The notes under the pieces: generated by a model | The model's input: the letters and a program-made list of their open reading frames with translations, nothing else | What the model was told of the DNA's origin: nothing | The model's database searches: none | Shown here: one piece after another, positions 45,601 through 63,733 of the stretch | How the letters are laid out: the number at the start of each line of letters is the position of its first letter | How positions within the stretch are numbered: position 1 is the stretch's first letter | Made by a program: the position numbers and the translations under genes | Source: Mallotus nudiflorus | Lineage: Eukaryota; Streptophyta; Magnoliopsida; Malpighiales; Euphorbiaceae | Assembly (NCBI GenBank): GCA_947683625.1 | Contig: CANTUR010000619.1 | Location: 310,001-374,000, forward strand | Length of the DNA: 64,000 bases | Direction of reading: 5' to 3'

Positions 45601-46393
45601 ATTGGTAAATAATAATGAATTCCCTCAAGCACTTGCAACACTCACTATAGACACCTTAATTGCTAATACAAAATGGACAATTAATATTGGTGCTTCAAAT
45701 CACATGACTGCAAATTTAGGTATGCTTCATAATCTTAAAAATATATTGGATATGATAATGTATTTATTGGTAATGGTTCATCTTTGAAGATTGATGACAT
45801 TGGGGATACTATAGTCTTTGATGGTAAGAATGAACTACTATTGTGTGATGTTTTATTAGTCCTACAATTAACATGAAACTTACTCTCCATTAGTCAATTG
45901 ACAACCCAATACCTATTGAATTACGAATTTACTAATGAGATTTTTTATATTAAGGAACGAATAACAAGTCGAACCTTACTACTGGGACACAGTAAAGGAG
46001 ACCTTGATATTCTCTCCAAAATGAAGGAAGCATACTTCTCACATAAGAAAAATTCAGGAACTGAGGAGCTATGGCACCAACAACTTAGACATCTATAAAG
46101 CTTAGCCATCCTGGTTTTACAAACAAAGAAATTAATTGATGTTGATTCAAATAAACAAGTTGATACTATTTATGAACGTTATCAACTAGGAAAACTTAGC
46201 AAGTTACCATTTAGTTCCTCTAGTTCAATTAGTACTGGTATTTTTTAAAAGATTCCTTATGATATTTAGGGACCAAGCCTTGTTTTATCTTTTAGGAAAT
46301 TTTGATTCTATGCATGCTTCATTGATGATTATTCTCATTACATGAGGATCATTCCTCTTCATGCTAAATCTGACCTTGTTGATATTTTTTTAG
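45601..46393 (+). pseudogene. Element C protease, pre-integrase and integrase start
   Basis: The protease motif reads WTINIGASNHM near 45673; the usual Asp of DSGAS/T is Asn. A GAG-pre-integrase motif (ELWHQQLRHL) is near 46066-46095. The integrase start, HAKSDLVDIF, runs straight into gypsy element B at 46394 and resumes after 55637. Confidence 0.85.
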
Positions 46394-48540
<2,147 letters not shown>

Positions 48541-48553
48541 ATCTCCCCTTCTT
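48541..48553 (-). other. Element B polypurine tract
   Basis: AAGGGGAGAT on the minus strand, directly next to the 3' LTR. Confidence 0.85.
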
Positions 48554-48606
48554 ATAAGAAATCGTCCTTAAATTCAAAAAAAGAAAAAGAAACAGAACAA
48601 GAATCA

Positions 48607-51600
48607 TCAAGGAAAGAGATAAGGATAAGAAGCTCGCATTTTTGCTTCAGTCTCCTAAGTGTGCTCCTCTATGTTGTTGCTTCGCTACAAAACCTTGACC
48701 ATTGGGATCTACTTTGAACGCAACTGACGAACTTGATAGTCTACAATTGCAACAGGTTCATCCTTGAACGTCAGGTCTTCATTCACTTCCACACTATCAG
48801 GCTGCAACACATGTGAAGGGTTTGAAATATACTTCCTTAACATCGAGATATGGAATACTAGATGCACTTGAGACAAATTCAGAGGCAAAGCCAACCGATA
48901 TGCAACCATGCCCACTCTCTCTAGAATCTCAAATGGTCCAATATATCTCAGTGCTAGTTTACCCTTTTTTGCTAAATCTCATGACACCCTTCATCAAAGA
49001 CACCTTTAAAAACACATAGTGTCCAACCTGGAATGCCACTTCTCTACGTTTTGGATTTGTATAGCTCTTTTATCTGCTAGTTGTGGTCTCTAATCTCCTT
49101 TTGATCATATCAACCTTCTCAGTGGCATCCTAAACCATCTCAGGCCCAGTCAATGCCCTCTCTCTAATCTCATCCTAACTTAGAGGGAATTTACACTTTC
49201 TCTTCTACAAAGCCTTATACGGTGCCATCCTAATACTGCTATGGTAGCTATTTTTTATATGCAAACTCCAAAAGCGGCAAATGATCATCCTAGCTACCTC
49301 CCAAATCTAATACACATATCTTCAAGTGTCTAGATCATCCTCTCAGACTGACCATCTATCTGAGGGTGAAAAGCAATACTGAAATCAAGCCTGGTGCCCA
49401 TCACTTCCTATAACTTTTGCCATAAATAAGAGATAACCATTGAATCTCTATTAGGTATAATGGACACAGGTACTCCGTGAAGGCACACAATATGCTTAAC
49501 ATACAACTTCACCAATTTAGCTACATAATAAGTGGCTCTCACATGCAAGAAATGAGCAAACTTGGTCAACCTATCCACAATCACCCAGATGGAATTATAT
49601 CCATCCTTAGAATAAGGTAACCCAACCACAAAATCCATAGCAATTCTCTGTTATTTCCACTCAGGAATAGGAAGTGGCTGAAGCTTACTAGAAGGCTTCT
49701 AATGTTTAGCTTTCACTTGTTGACATGTCAAGCACTTAGTAACAAAATCAACTACATCTTTCTTTAGTCCATCCCACCAGTACAAGTCTCTAATACTGTG
49801 GTACATCTTAGTGACACCTGGATGTATGTTGTAGGCTATAGAATGTGCTTCCTCAAGGATCTATTCTCTCAAATTATCCACATTAGGAATGCACAACCTA
49901 CCACTGATCCATAAAACACCTTCATCATCAAGTGTGAAATTAGTGAACTTCCATACCTAAATATTCTTTGCAAGCTCTGCTAGAATAGGATCTCAACCTT
50001 GAGCTGCCTTAATCCTATCTCTCAGTACTTATCAAACTCTGAACTGAGCTAACAATCCACCAGATCTACTCATTTTTATAATTAGACCTTGATCCACTAA
50101 CTGGTGTAACTCTTGGATTAACGATCTCCTCTCCAGACTGATGTGAGCATGACTACCTGAGCACTTCCTACTCAAGGCATCTGCTACCACATTAGCCTTG
50201 CCTGGATGATAGAGAATCTCATAATCATAGTCCTTCAAGAGTTCTAACCATCTCCTTTGCCTCAAATTTGGATCTCTTTACTAAAAAATGTACTTAAGGC
50301 TCTTGTGATATGTGAAAATCTCACAAGTCACCCCATACAGATAATATCTCCAAATCTTGAGAGCAAAGATCACTACAGCCATCTCTAGGTCGTGGGTAGG
50401 ATAATTCTGTTCATGCTTATTTAACTACCTCGAAGCATAAGCTATCACCCTACCATTCTGCATTAATACAGAACCTAGGCTGACTCTAGAGGCATCATAA
50501 TACACCGTGAATTTATCTACTCTATTAGACAAAGTCAAAACTGGAGTTATGGTCAACTTCTCCTTCAATAATTAGAAACTATTCTCACAAGCATTTGACC
50601 ACTCAAAATTCACATTCTTATGAGTCAAGCGAGTTATAGAAGCTACAATTCTGGAAAAATCCTGAACAAATCTCCTACAATACAGAGCTAAACCTAGAAA
50701 AATATGAATCTCTATGACTATCATTGTTCTAGACCACTCAGATACTGCCTCGATCTTCTGTGGATCAACCTGGATACCATCTTGAGACACTACATGTCCA
50801 AGGAATACAACACTCTCCAACCAGAAATCATACTTCAAGAATTTAGCATAAAGCTGATGTTCTCTTAATGTCTGCAGTACAGTCCTTAAGTGATATACAT
50901 GTTCTTCCATACTCTTCAAATATACCAGTATATCATCAATGAAGACTACCACATATTGATCCATAAATGGTCTGAATACCCTATTCATCAAATCCATAAA
51001 AGCAGCTGGTGCATTAGTCAATCCAAATGACATCACCAAAAACTTATAGTGGCCATATCGAGTGCGAAATGATGTTTTAGGAGCATCAACTTCATTAATC
51101 TGCAGCTGATGATAACCCAATCTCAAGTTAATCTTAGAAAAGAATTGTACACCCTAAAGCTAATCAAACAAATCATTTATCCTCGGGAGAGGATACTTAT
51201 TCTTCACTATTACTTTATTTAGCTATTTGTAATCAATGCACAGTCTTAAGGTACCATCCTTCTTCCTCATAAACAGGATTGGTGCATCCCAATAAGAAAC
51301 ACTAGGTCTAATAAAACCCTCATCTAGTAATTCTTGCAACTACTCCTTTAACTCTTTCAACTTTATATAAGCCATTTTTTGGAGCGACATCGAAATAGGA
51401 GTAGTGCATGGAACCATATTTATATATAACTTAATTTCTCTGTGAGGTGGTAAACTTGGCAACTCCTCAAGAAGAACATTAGGAAACTCACAGGTAACAA
51501 GAACATATGTGCGTGATAACTTCTCCACTTAAGTGTCCCTGACTTATGCCAAATATCCTTGACAACCCTTCCTCAGCATCTTCCTAGCCGTGATAGCGGA

Positions 51601-52140
51601 GATGAGATTCTGAGGTGCAAACCTCTTATCACCCACAAACATAAATTTTTCTTCATCTGAAATTCTAAAAATCACCTCTTTACTCCAACAATCCATAACA
51701 ACATAGTATTGAGACAACCAATCCATACGCAGAATCACATCAAACTCCATCATATCCAACAACACCAATTTTGTTAGCAATTCTCTACCTCTAATAAACA
51801 CTAAACAACCAGAAAAAACAACATTGGTCTCTAATGAAATGCTTAGAGGTGTGGTGATAGATAAAGGAAAAACCATCCTCGAAGGTTGCCAACACGACTT
51901 TGAAGCAAACATAAGGGATACAAAGGAATGTGTACACCCGGATCAAACAAAACCCAAGCATCCAAGTAACAAATAGGAATAATACATACAAAGATGGCAT
52001 TAGATGCCTAAGCATCCTGCTGAGTGAGTTGGAAAACTTTGGCTTGACCTCGACCTCCCTGCTAACTAGTAAAAGCCTAGTCAAAACCTCTGGCACCTCC
52101 TTTGGTACCTCTACCATGTCCCTGATGAGCAACAATCTGT
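48607..52140 (-). pseudogene. Element B pol (PR-RT-RNase H-IN-chromodomain)
   Basis: Minus strand, in order. Protease at about 51544-51950 (FDVILRMDWLSQ). RT at about 50570-51330: DYRELNK-like region, MRLGYHQLQI and intact FIDDILVY (near 50920-50945). RNase H around 50290-50540. Integrase His/Cys finger near 49730-49840 and core at 49408-49638 (DFVVGLPYSKDGYNSIW); the second catalytic Asp is Asn (PNRDS, near 49440-49455). The chromodomain-like tail (LTFKDEPVAIVDYQVRQLRS, then YPYLFP) ends at 48607. The copy is similar to element A but has kept several Gln codons that are stops in A. Confidence 0.93.
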
Positions 52141-52241
52141 GTTAAACTCGGGTGCTGAGCTGGAGGCAACTGAAAAGGAACTGGTGCTGCACTAACAATC
52201 GACTACTGTAAAAACTATTGTGGCTGATAACCAAAATAAGG

Positions 52242-53286
52242 ATATAATCTGGCAAAGTGTTCCTTCTTTCCACATTAAAAACAAGTCAGCAATGCCATAT
52301 AAAAAAGTCCCTAATGGACTTTACCACAAGTCTGATAAGTACTGGCTGCTAATCTGAAACTCCGACCACTATTGTTACTAGAAGCACCTGATCCAAATCT
52401 GATAGGCCTATGAGGTCCAGCACAGCCATGTCTACTACTCCTATGCACTCTCTGCTACTGCCTTTGGCTCTGTTATATTAAGTCTCTCTACTGACTACTG
52501 GAAGTAATCTAAAACATCAAATACAGAGTATTCTGAAATCCTTATAACTGAATACCCAACTAATAATAATCAGGCATAGCTCCTTGCCTGACTAATCTCA
52601 ACTCTATCTCCTTGGTCAACTCTATCACTGACTCTAAAATAAGGCCCGCAGCAGGCATCCTAGCAAATGCAAAACCTTGACCAGTGACATACATCGTGAT
52701 AGCAAAAAACTAGTCTCGCATTAGATCATCTGCATATCTACTAAGTCAGAGAAACTCTCTAGTGTAGTCCTTGACAGATCTATCACCTCTAATGATGCTC
52801 ATCAGCCGAAGTTTATAACTCATTCGGAGTGGCTCTGTGTAGAATATCCTTATAAATCTCTCTCTGAACTGTGCCTAAGTCATCGTCATCATATATGGCT
52901 GAATCACCTGAATGAACCAATCTAAGGCTGATCCCTTTACTGATAACTCGACGATCATGATCCATTAGTACTCGGTGTGAGCAGTCTGAGTCCTTGTGTC
53001 AATCGTATGCAGGAAATCTAATAGATCTAACATCCCATCAAAAGCTATTTGGCTGACTCTGGCATAGAACAAAGCTGCCTTAGGGTCAGACATACCCTAC
53101 TGATAAGTAGGCTGTAACGACATTGCAACTGGAGGTATCGCAGCTCCCTCATGCTCTGGCTTTACAGGTTCCTCATCCTATAGCTCTTATTGTCTATGAT
53201 GACCTATCGCTCATTGAGGTCTTCCTCTACCTCAACCTTTGTGCCTCGCCAGTGGCTCAGCGAGCAACATGTGCTCGCCTCCTCAT
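52242..53286 (-). pseudogene. Element B gag
   Basis: The ATG at 53286 opens MRRRAHVAR followed by a stop; the capsid core (FYARVSQIAFDG, FLHTIDTRTQTAHTE) lies near 52970-53070. The zinc knuckle at 52242-52283 reads CF*CGKKEHFARLY: one internal stop, and the last Cys is Tyr. Several stops and shifts; non-functional. Confidence 0.88.
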
Positions 53287-53453
53287 TCTGAAAAGATAAA
53301 ACTAAAGAGATTTAGAAAAAACAAACAATCTAAGGATTATGTGAAATACTAAATCAAGGAAAACTTATTGTAGACATACTCAAACCTAAATAATTGCAGT
53401 AGTTTCAAAGAAAACACAACTCTAAAAACCTAGGTCCACAACACTAATAACCT

Positions 53454-53468
53454 AGGGCTCTGATACCA
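53454..53468 (-). other. Element B primer-binding site
   Basis: TTGGTATCAGAGCCC on the minus strand next to the 5' LTR: a perfect match to the initiator tRNA-Met type primer site. Confidence 0.95.
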
Positions 53469-53472
53469 ACTT

Positions 53473-55632
<2,160 letters not shown>

Positions 55633-55637
55633 CTTAG

Positions 55638-58200
55638 CTTTTGAAAGTTATGTACAATGGCAGTTTAATAAGAAAATTAAAATTCTTCATACTGGGTGAA
55701 TATGTAAATAAAAGGCTTGAATCACACCTTCAAGAATAAGGAATTATTCATCAACTCTCATACCCTTAAACTCTGAAAAAGACAGAAATCATTAAATGTC
55801 GACATCATACTATCCAAGAGCTTAGAATTACTATGATTTTTCATAATGGTGTACCCATATTCCTATGGGTTAAGGCTTTCACTACAACAACCTTTTTGAT
55901 AAATCATTTGTCATCCTCTTCTATCTCATTTGATACTCCTTATTATCACCTTTATGGCTCTCACTCTAGTTATTCTAATTTACATGTGTTTAGATCTAGA
56001 TGCTACCCCTATACTAGGGATACAAAAAAAAATAAATTTGATATCAAAACTATTCCTTATGTTTTTGTTGGTTACAGTAAACAACATAAAGGATATCGAT
56101 GTTTTGATCCAAAACCACATAAGATGTTTGTTTGAAGACATGTGTTATTTGAAAAATGCAGTTTTCCATACAAAAACATAGAGAACTCATCATCTTCACT
56201 CACCTATTTTACTGATTTTTTGGATTCTTTTACAACTCAACATTTGATATCAATAGCATATACTCCACCATTCAACTTAGTACCATATAATGATATGAAT
56301 GCACCTTCAAATACCTAAGCTCTAATACTTTATGAAGGCATATATGATCCTTCTTCCCACTTTGTCATGAACATTTACCTACATCTCCAACACTAGCTGA
56401 AAGAGAAACTGACAATGACATGTCACAAAATGACATAGGTACCTCCTTACATGTTTCTCCTTTTTTAGCTTCTAACTTTTCTCTGAATGATGAACAAGTT
56501 CAATCGGCAGATAGAACAACTCAATCTCTTGATGATGTTGCCTCACCAATTGAACCAGGTACTTCCTCTTTTATTTCTCCCATCTTAGATTCTAATCTTT
56601 CTCCCAATGTTACCTAGGTTCAACTGACTCCACATCCTATGATCACAAGAGCACATTATGGTATATATAAACCTAACCCACATTATGCTTTGGTCATTGA
56701 ATGTGGTGATATTCCTAATAAACCACAAAGTGTGCAAACAACACTTTAGCATGATGGTTGGAAAAGGGCCATGCTTAAGGAACTCGATGTGCCACACAAA
56801 AATCACATGTGGGTCTTAGTACCTTGTGAACTTCATATAAATGTTATGGGATCAAAATGGGTGTTTAAAACTAAATTGAATGCCAATGGTACCTTGGATA
56901 GACTCAAAAGCAGGTTAGTCATGAAAGGATATCATCAAGTTGATGGCATCAATTATACCAAAACATTTTCTCCTATAATAAAAATAGGTACAATTCGTTT
57001 AGTCCTCAATATAGCATTAGTTCGCCAATGGGATATTAAACAACTTGATGGCAAAAATGTGTTTCTCTATGGTTATATAAATGAGGATATTTATATGGAA
57101 CAACCACCTAGTATGCATGACCCATATTTTCCTTCTCATGTTTGCAAACTCTAAAAAGCTCTTTACGGCCTTAAACAAGCTCCTAGAGCTTAGTTTGACA
57201 ATTTTAGCTCCTTTTTTATTGCACATGGTTTCTTTTATAGTTTGGTTAATCCTTCCTTGTTTATTTTTCATTCCTCTCTTAGTACTTTGATTCCACTTCT
57301 TTATATTGATGACGTGCTTTTATAGGTTCCAATTCTAAGTTACTTGATGACTTTGTCAAACTTATGAATTCTAAATTTGTAATGAAGGACCTTGGCCCCA
57401 TACATCACTTTTTTGTCATTGAAATTCAATGGTGTAATAATACTTTACACCTTTCTCAAGCTCATTATGCTTACTTGATTCTTGACAAAGCGCAAATAAT
57501 TGATTGTAAATCGATGTCTACCCCTCTAAAATCTAAGGCTAAAGGCCTTTTTGATAGCACTCCCTTATCTAACCCTTCTTTTTATCATAGCATTATTGGG
57601 GCACTATAATATTTGACCCTCTCACTAGGCCTGACCTTTCCTTTTCCATTAATTATGTTTCTCAATTCATGCAATAACCTTCTGTTGCTAGCATGAAAAT
57701 GGTTTGTTGTTTTTTAAGATATGTTAAAGGATCAATTAATTTTGGTTTACATTTAACTGGTGACAGTACACTTAATCTTTGTGGTTTTTCTGATGTAGAT
57801 TGGGCTGGTTGCCAAACTACACGGTGATCCATAATGCATTTTTGTACATTTTTGGGGTATAATATCATTTCGTGGTATGCCAAGAAAGAACCAACCATTT
57901 CAAGATCCAGTATTGAGCTAAGTACTGAGTCATGGCCAGCACTGCTACAAAATTAAGTTGGCTTACATTTCTCTTACATGATCTTCACATTCCTCAATCA
58001 AGCCCATAAATTCTTTTTTATGACAATCTCAGTGTGTTATATATGACTATTAATCCTATTTTTCATGCTTGAAGCAAGCATTTTGAATTGGATTACCATT
58101 TTGTTCGTAAAAGGATCTTAGTGGGACTTTTAATTACTTGACATATTTTCTTTATCTTCTAAATTGTGGATATCATTACTAAGACATTATGTAAAGCTTC
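55638..58200 (+). pseudogene. Element C pol, second part (IN-RT-RNase H)
   Basis: It continues the integrase directly after gypsy B (LAFESYVQWQFNKKIK). The integrase C-terminal part is at 55833-56135 (FLINHLSSSSISF, YVFVGYSKQHKGYRCF). RT at about 56771-57330: WVFKTKLNANGTLDRLKSRL, DIKQLDGKNVFLYGYI and the active site YIDDVLL (near 57304). RNase H at about 57770-58140 (DVDWAGCQTTR, ISWYAKKEP). Stops and frameshifts are frequent after 57150. Confidence 0.9.
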
Positions 58201-58245
58201 CTTATTTTGCTTTTGCACCAAAATGTGCCTTAAACCTTGGCAAAG

Positions 58246-58260
58246 TTTGACGGAGGGTAT
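58246..58260 (+). other. Element C polypurine tract
   Basis: Purine-rich GACGGAGGGTAT directly before the 3' LTR. Confidence 0.65.
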
Positions 58261-58662
58261 TGAACATACTCCACCATTCAATAACCAACTTGAGTCTATA
58301 ACATGGAGAGATAAGGCTTGAAGTGATAAGGATGATCATTGGAGTGATAAGGCAGCTGACCAAGATAAAGTTGACCTTGCTAAAATAGAGGAAATGTGCA
58401 AGGTAATTCAAGCTGCCTAATTGGGATCAAATCACATCTGAATGGTAATCAAATTAAGCAATAATTCTACCAAAATAATAACTATGTAACAAAATTAATT
58501 TAGGATGAGATCAATGTATGATTATCATTTTGTAACTTCTTTTCTTATATATTTTGGTTTTGGTTGTAAACCTATAAATAAGAACATGTATAGAACTTTG
58601 TTCTCACATTTTTAATGGAGAAGTTTCACTTATAAATTCTATTCAAATTCAAATATTCTTTA
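58261..58662 (+). repeat. Element C 3' LTR
   Basis: 402 bp, TGAACATACTCC to TTCTTTA, matching the 5' LTR along its length with scattered substitutions. Confidence 0.9.
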
Positions 58663-59300
58663 GATACAATATCTGAATTTGACAGACTCCAAAAGAAATA
58701 AGTAAACATTTTCAATTTAATTACTTTCTTGAGAAGGATCAAATTTGTTACTTGAATTACAATGTACATGAAAAGCAAGTCTTCATGTCACAAAAGCAAA
58801 GCAATAAAAGAGTGGCTGGAGAATGTCCTAAAACATTTGGGTTAAAGATAGGGATTAGGAATAATTGTCTTCCTGAGTGGAGTATTAGTGTTTAGTTACT
58901 TAGACAACCTTTTCTTATCAAGTTTGATAAATTATTAAATGGTAATGCTTAAAAATTAAGGGAATTTTGAAAAAAAAATTGCATTGGAGATTATATATGC
59001 TTGTCAAGGATACTTCAATTAGTAGACATTTTTCTATATCTGTATTCTTATTTCTCTGTCTCGGGGCTACTTAAACACTTCAGTTTAGAAAATAGACACT
59101 TTAATTAGGAATTATTTTTGCATTTTCACATCCTTATATCCATGTCCGTGCAACGTAGGAATTATGTTATGTGCACAAAATGATCTTATCATGTGGTGTG
59201 GAATGAAGTTTCAATCTCTAAGTCAAATTAGAGGACTATTGCCTACTTTTGAGTGTTGAAGAGGCACCTGCTTGTAGTCTGCTTAAAAAAGCCATGTATT
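58663..59300. other. Non-coding spacer
   Basis: Sequence between copia C and the remains of copia D. It includes a phrase common in plant transcripts (TCCATGTCCGTGCAACGTAG near 59130), but no gene, terminal repeat or LTR matching element D's 5' LTR could be seen. Confidence 0.45.
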
Positions 59301-62300
59301 AGTACTTAGGATGGGTTTTACATATTAGAGTTCCATGTCAAAGGAAGTTTGATACTAAGAGAGACTGAGAAAGGATTAAGGAATCTGATGGCTAAGGTTG
59401 GTCAATGAGAGGCTTGATATTGTTTAGAGCAATTTTTAATAGTTTTCTTGTGAAGTGGAAATCAATCTCGATGTGCTTTGTTCGTTCATGGAAAACTGAA
59501 TTGGCAGCAATATGGAGAGCAGCTTGGTTGTCACATATGAGAGACATAAGTGAGGAACGAGGAACAAGGAAACAAAGAGCGTGACTTTGATAAAGAGTGT
59601 AACCACAATAACTCACTTGTGGCATTTGCCATTGCTTGATATTCTACTTCAGCTGAAGAGTGGGAAACAGTAATTTGCTTCTTTGATTTCCAAGATATAG
59701 GACTCTATCCAAGGAAGACTATATAGCTAGTGGTCAATCGTCTAGTTATAAGACAACTTGCCCAATCCGAATCACAATAAGCTGTCAAATGTAATGAGTT
59801 TAAAGAAGAAAGAAAAATGCCTCGGCCTAGTGCAGACTTTAAGTAATGAAGAATGTAGCATTCAAATGAGGCACTCGAGGGTCTTGCATGAATTGGCTTA
59901 GAACCTGTACAATGTAAGTGATGTCAGGGCATGTAATGGTCAAATACAACAGTCTACCAATGAGTTGGCAATATTGTCCCACATCTGATACTGGATCTCC
60001 AACATTTGCAGCAACATTGTGTCATGATTCCATGGGGAAGCTTGCTGGTTTAGCATCTAATAAGCCCACCTCTTCAAGAAGATCTAGTGCATATTTTCAT
60101 TGGCTAAGAGTTATCCCTTCTTTGTTGCATGCTACTTTAATGCCAAGGAAATATTTGAGGGTCCCAAGATCTTTGATGTGAAAAGCTGAGTTCAAATAGT
60201 CCTTTACTTGACTTATAATATACAGATCATTTCCTATTATAACAACATCATCAACATAAACCAACAAAGCTATAAAATGATTATCTCATACCAATGTAAA
60301 CAAGGAATTATTTGCTGCACTTTGATAAAAACCAAACCTTTAAAGGGACTTATAAAGTGTTTGGAAATAATTTTGTGATGCTTGTTTAAGTCTGTAAAGG
60401 GCTTTTCTTAACTTGCAAACACGATTATCACCTAGTTTAGCAAAACCTTGTGGGACTTTCATGTATACCTCCTCATACAAGTCTCCATGAAGGGGGGCAT
60501 TGTTTACATCTAGTTGGTGCAATTCCCAATGACATATGGCAGCAACTGAAAGCAAACAATGCAAGGTTATAATCTTGGCAAATGTATCATAGTAGTCTAA
60601 CCCTTCAATTTACATGAATCCCTTAGCAACCAAACGCGCCTTAAAGCCCTCAACAGTACCATCAGATCGATATTTAATTTTATAGACCCATTTAGAGTCA
60701 ATGGCATGTTTGCCTGGCGGTAAAGGTTCCAAAGTCCATGTATGATTCTCCTCTAATGCACAAATTTCTTGCTGCATCGCATGTTGCCATCTAGGGTCTT
60801 TGACAGCTTAATGGAAAAATTTAAGTTCATCTAGTGAAGAAATGGATGCTAAGAATGCTTTGTGGCTATTAGTAAAATGAGAATAAGAGAGACAATTTGA
60901 AAGATTATAGGACATACCTGAGTTCGCTAATGGAGGGGAGCCTTGTGATGGCACTAAGGATGGTAATAGCTCATAATCGAAACCATAAAGCTTTGTGGAC
61001 ACACGTCGGGACCTGACTGGTCGTTGACAGGGAGAAGAGCTATTTTCATTATTGTTGATTAGTTCAAGTTGTGTGGGATTATTGGTTTGGGGACTGCAAT
61101 GATGAATTTCAGGCGTGTTTTGGTTAACAGATAGAGGTCTGACTGGTGAGATCATTGTGGTAGTTTCTTTGCTTGCTTCATCATTTGGATAATTGTCAAT
61201 CTGACTAGGCTTAATTTGGTCTGAGGCAGTAGGATCTGAAGAATGTGCTAACTAGTAAATGAGATCAGGTGGTTGGTTAACCAACGGTGATGGAACGAGT
61301 GTATTCAGGTTTGTGTTAGTTTAGAAAGGAAAAATCTTTTCATGGAATATCACATCTTTAGACACAAGCAATTTTTGTTTTTCAAGATTATAAACCTTAT
61401 ATCCCTTTTTTCCATGTGGATATCCCAAGAAGATACAACAATAAAATTTATCTTTTAGTTTATCATGGACGTAACATAGAGAGCCAAAAACTCTCAAGTG
61501 CTCATAATCAGGTTTCTTATGAAACAAAACTTCATAGGGACTTTTATTGGCAAGGATGGGCATGGGCATTCAATTTATGAGATAAATTGCAGTAAGAACA
61601 CATTCTCCCTAAAATTTTAATGGCAAATGTGCATGGAAACGTAAAGAACGTGCTACCTCAAGTATATGATGGTGCTTTCATTCTACTCTTCCATTTTGTT
61701 GTGGTGTATAGACACATGCAGTTTGGTGTTCTATCCCATGATTAGTAAAGAAATCTCTCATTTTGTTTGAGACAAACTCTCCCCCATTATCACTTCTTAT
61801 CACCTTGATCTTGGAATGAATTTGGTTTTACACAAGATGGTAAAACATGGTTAGGTAATCATAGGTTTATGATTTATTTTTCATAAGATAAACCCAAGTA
61901 CATCTAGAACAATCATCCACTATGGTCAAGAAAAAATTAGCACCACTTAATGAAGGAATTGAATAAGGACCCCAAACATCCACATGAATGAGGTCATCAC
62001 AAACTTCATGAAAATCACTAGAGGGGAATCTCTCAAAAAAAAATTTAAACTTGCTAAAGGGATAATGTCCTAGTCACATATGCCACAAAGCATAATCTAT
62101 TTCAAGAACACTTCGACTTGCCATTCCATATCTTCCTTCCATTTGATAAACTCCATCTTTTAGCTTACCCGCTCCAATCAGCGTCCTCGTACGTAGGTCC
62201 TGAAAGAAACAAAAATTAGGAAAGAATGTAGCCGAGTAATTCAGGTCATTGGTTATCTTAGAAATTGAGAGGAGGTTATATTTAAAACTAGGTATGCAGA

Positions 62301-62700
62301 GGACTTTCTTTAACTCAATGTTTGGTGTTATGCGTACATCACCAACATGAGTGACTGAAAGGGAAGAACCATCTAGTATTTTTACATTTGGGTGTGTCAA
62401 AACATGCATATAGTGGTCAAATTGCCTCTTATCTCCAATCATATGATCAAAGGCACCACTATCAATAATCCAAGGATCATTAGTCATGGAACTTTTATCT
62501 GTAAAGTTTGCTAAACCTTCATTACCATTGTTCTGATTGGTAGAGGATGTGAGAAAAGACAGTAATTTGGAGTATTGATCTGCTGTTAGTCCTAGAGTTT
62601 GTTGAACTTGATGTTGCGCAGCATTAAGTTCATGATTTCCTGGTTCTGAATTGCGCCATTGTTGTTTTCCAAGACTTGATGATTGGGATCCTGTTATGGC
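59300..62700 (-). pseudogene. Element D pol (PR-IN-RT-RNase H)
   Basis: Minus strand. Protease: WIIDSGAFDHM near 62455. Pre-integrase: KLKDGVYQMEGR near 62140. Integrase: VDVWGPY and TIVDDCSRCTWVYL (61910-62000), RSDNGGEFVS (near 61780) and TPQQNGRVE (near 61695), so all three catalytic acids are present; its C-terminal part is at 61321-61569 (SPYEVLFHKKPDYEHLRVFG). RT: SKWVYKIKYRSDGTVEGFKA (near 60650-60700), HQLDVNNAPLHGDLYEEVYM (near 60460-60520) and YVDDVVIIGN (near 60230-60260). RNase H with DSDWASC and SLICDNQAALHIAANSVFHE (59480-59550). Some in-frame stops and a few frameshifts (for example near 61570 and 60340) prevent one protein. Confidence 0.92.
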
Positions 62701-62718
62701 TATATTGTTGTAGCCTTG

Positions 62719-63675
62719 TCATTGCCTCAAGGCACCTTTTCCATTGCTTCCACGATTTCGTTGATTAGTTTTCCAATTGGGAGGATACCTTATGATCTCA
62801 AAACATTCTTCTTTAAGATGTCCATTTTTGCCACAATGTACACATTTTTTTAGACCGATTTGCTGAGTTCTGGCCTCTATTTGAGTAGTTCTTTTCATCA
62901 CCGTTTAGCTTTGTTGCGAATGCTACACCTTCTATAGTTGATGGCTGATCTGTGTTCTTTTGCATGAGAAATTGTTGTTCTTCTTGTAGTGCCAAAGAGA
63001 AAATTTTGTTGAGTTGTGGTGTTGGCTCTATTGATAACACATGAGACCTTAGCCTATCAAAATTGTTGTCCAAACCCAGTAAGAACTGATGAGCTTTTTC
63101 CTTTTCTCAGTGTTCTTAAAATCCCTTTGTTGCTTCGCACTTGCAATGGGGCAAAGGATCACAAATTTGTAATTCCTGCCACAAGGTTTTGGATTTGGTA
63201 TAGTATTGGGTTAAGGGTTGTCCATCTTTTTGATTAAGGTTAGAGAACTCCTTTTTTATTTTGTAAAGACGAGGTGCATTACTTTGCCCATATCTCTCAC
63301 AAAGTTCATTCCATATCTCTTATGTTGTGTCTGCATATATAACACTTTCCTGTATTTCTTTAGCTAGAGAATTTCTTAGCCAAGCTTTAACCATAGCATC
63401 ATTCCTTTTCCATTGCCCAAAATCTAGTGAGTCTGAGTTCGGCAGTTGTAGACTTCCATTAATGAATCCACCCTTGCTTTTTGCATACAAGGCTGTTTCC
63501 ATGGAGTTTTTCCATGAAGCAAAATTTTCTCCTGTGAAAGGTGTGGTGACAAACACAAGTCCTGGATGATCTGAAGGGTGAAGAATATAGGTGAATCATC
63601 ATAATTCTGAATTATAATTTCTCCCCCTTTCGTTGAACTTTGTGACTTTTCTGAACTTCCTTCTTGATCTCCCAT
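62719..63675 (-). pseudogene. Element D gag
   Basis: The ATG at 63675 starts MGDQEGSSEKSQ. After a frame change comes the copia N-terminal motif (LVFVTTPFTGENFASWKNSM, 63490-63560), then the UBN2-type capsid (DAMVKAWLRNSLAKEIQ; IWNELCERYGQ; LDNNFDRLRSHVL). An intact CCHC knuckle CVHCGKNGHLKEEC lies at 62803-62844. There is a stop at 63317-63319 and frameshifts near 63570, 63080 and 62850. Confidence 0.9.
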
Positions 63676-63720
63676 TGATGTTATTGACAAGATGGATTCT
63701 GGTTCAATTTGTTTGAACTA

Positions 63721-63733
63721 GGCTATGATACCA
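63721..63733 (-). other. Element D primer-binding site
   Basis: TGGTATCATAGCC on the minus strand, one mismatch from the tRNA-Met site TGGTATCAGAGCC, directly next to the LTR end TTTTCTCA. Confidence 0.9.

Noticed and set aside
58663..59300. 3' LTR of copia element D
   Set aside because: No similarity to the visible 5' LTR segment (63734-64000) could be seen; called truncated instead.
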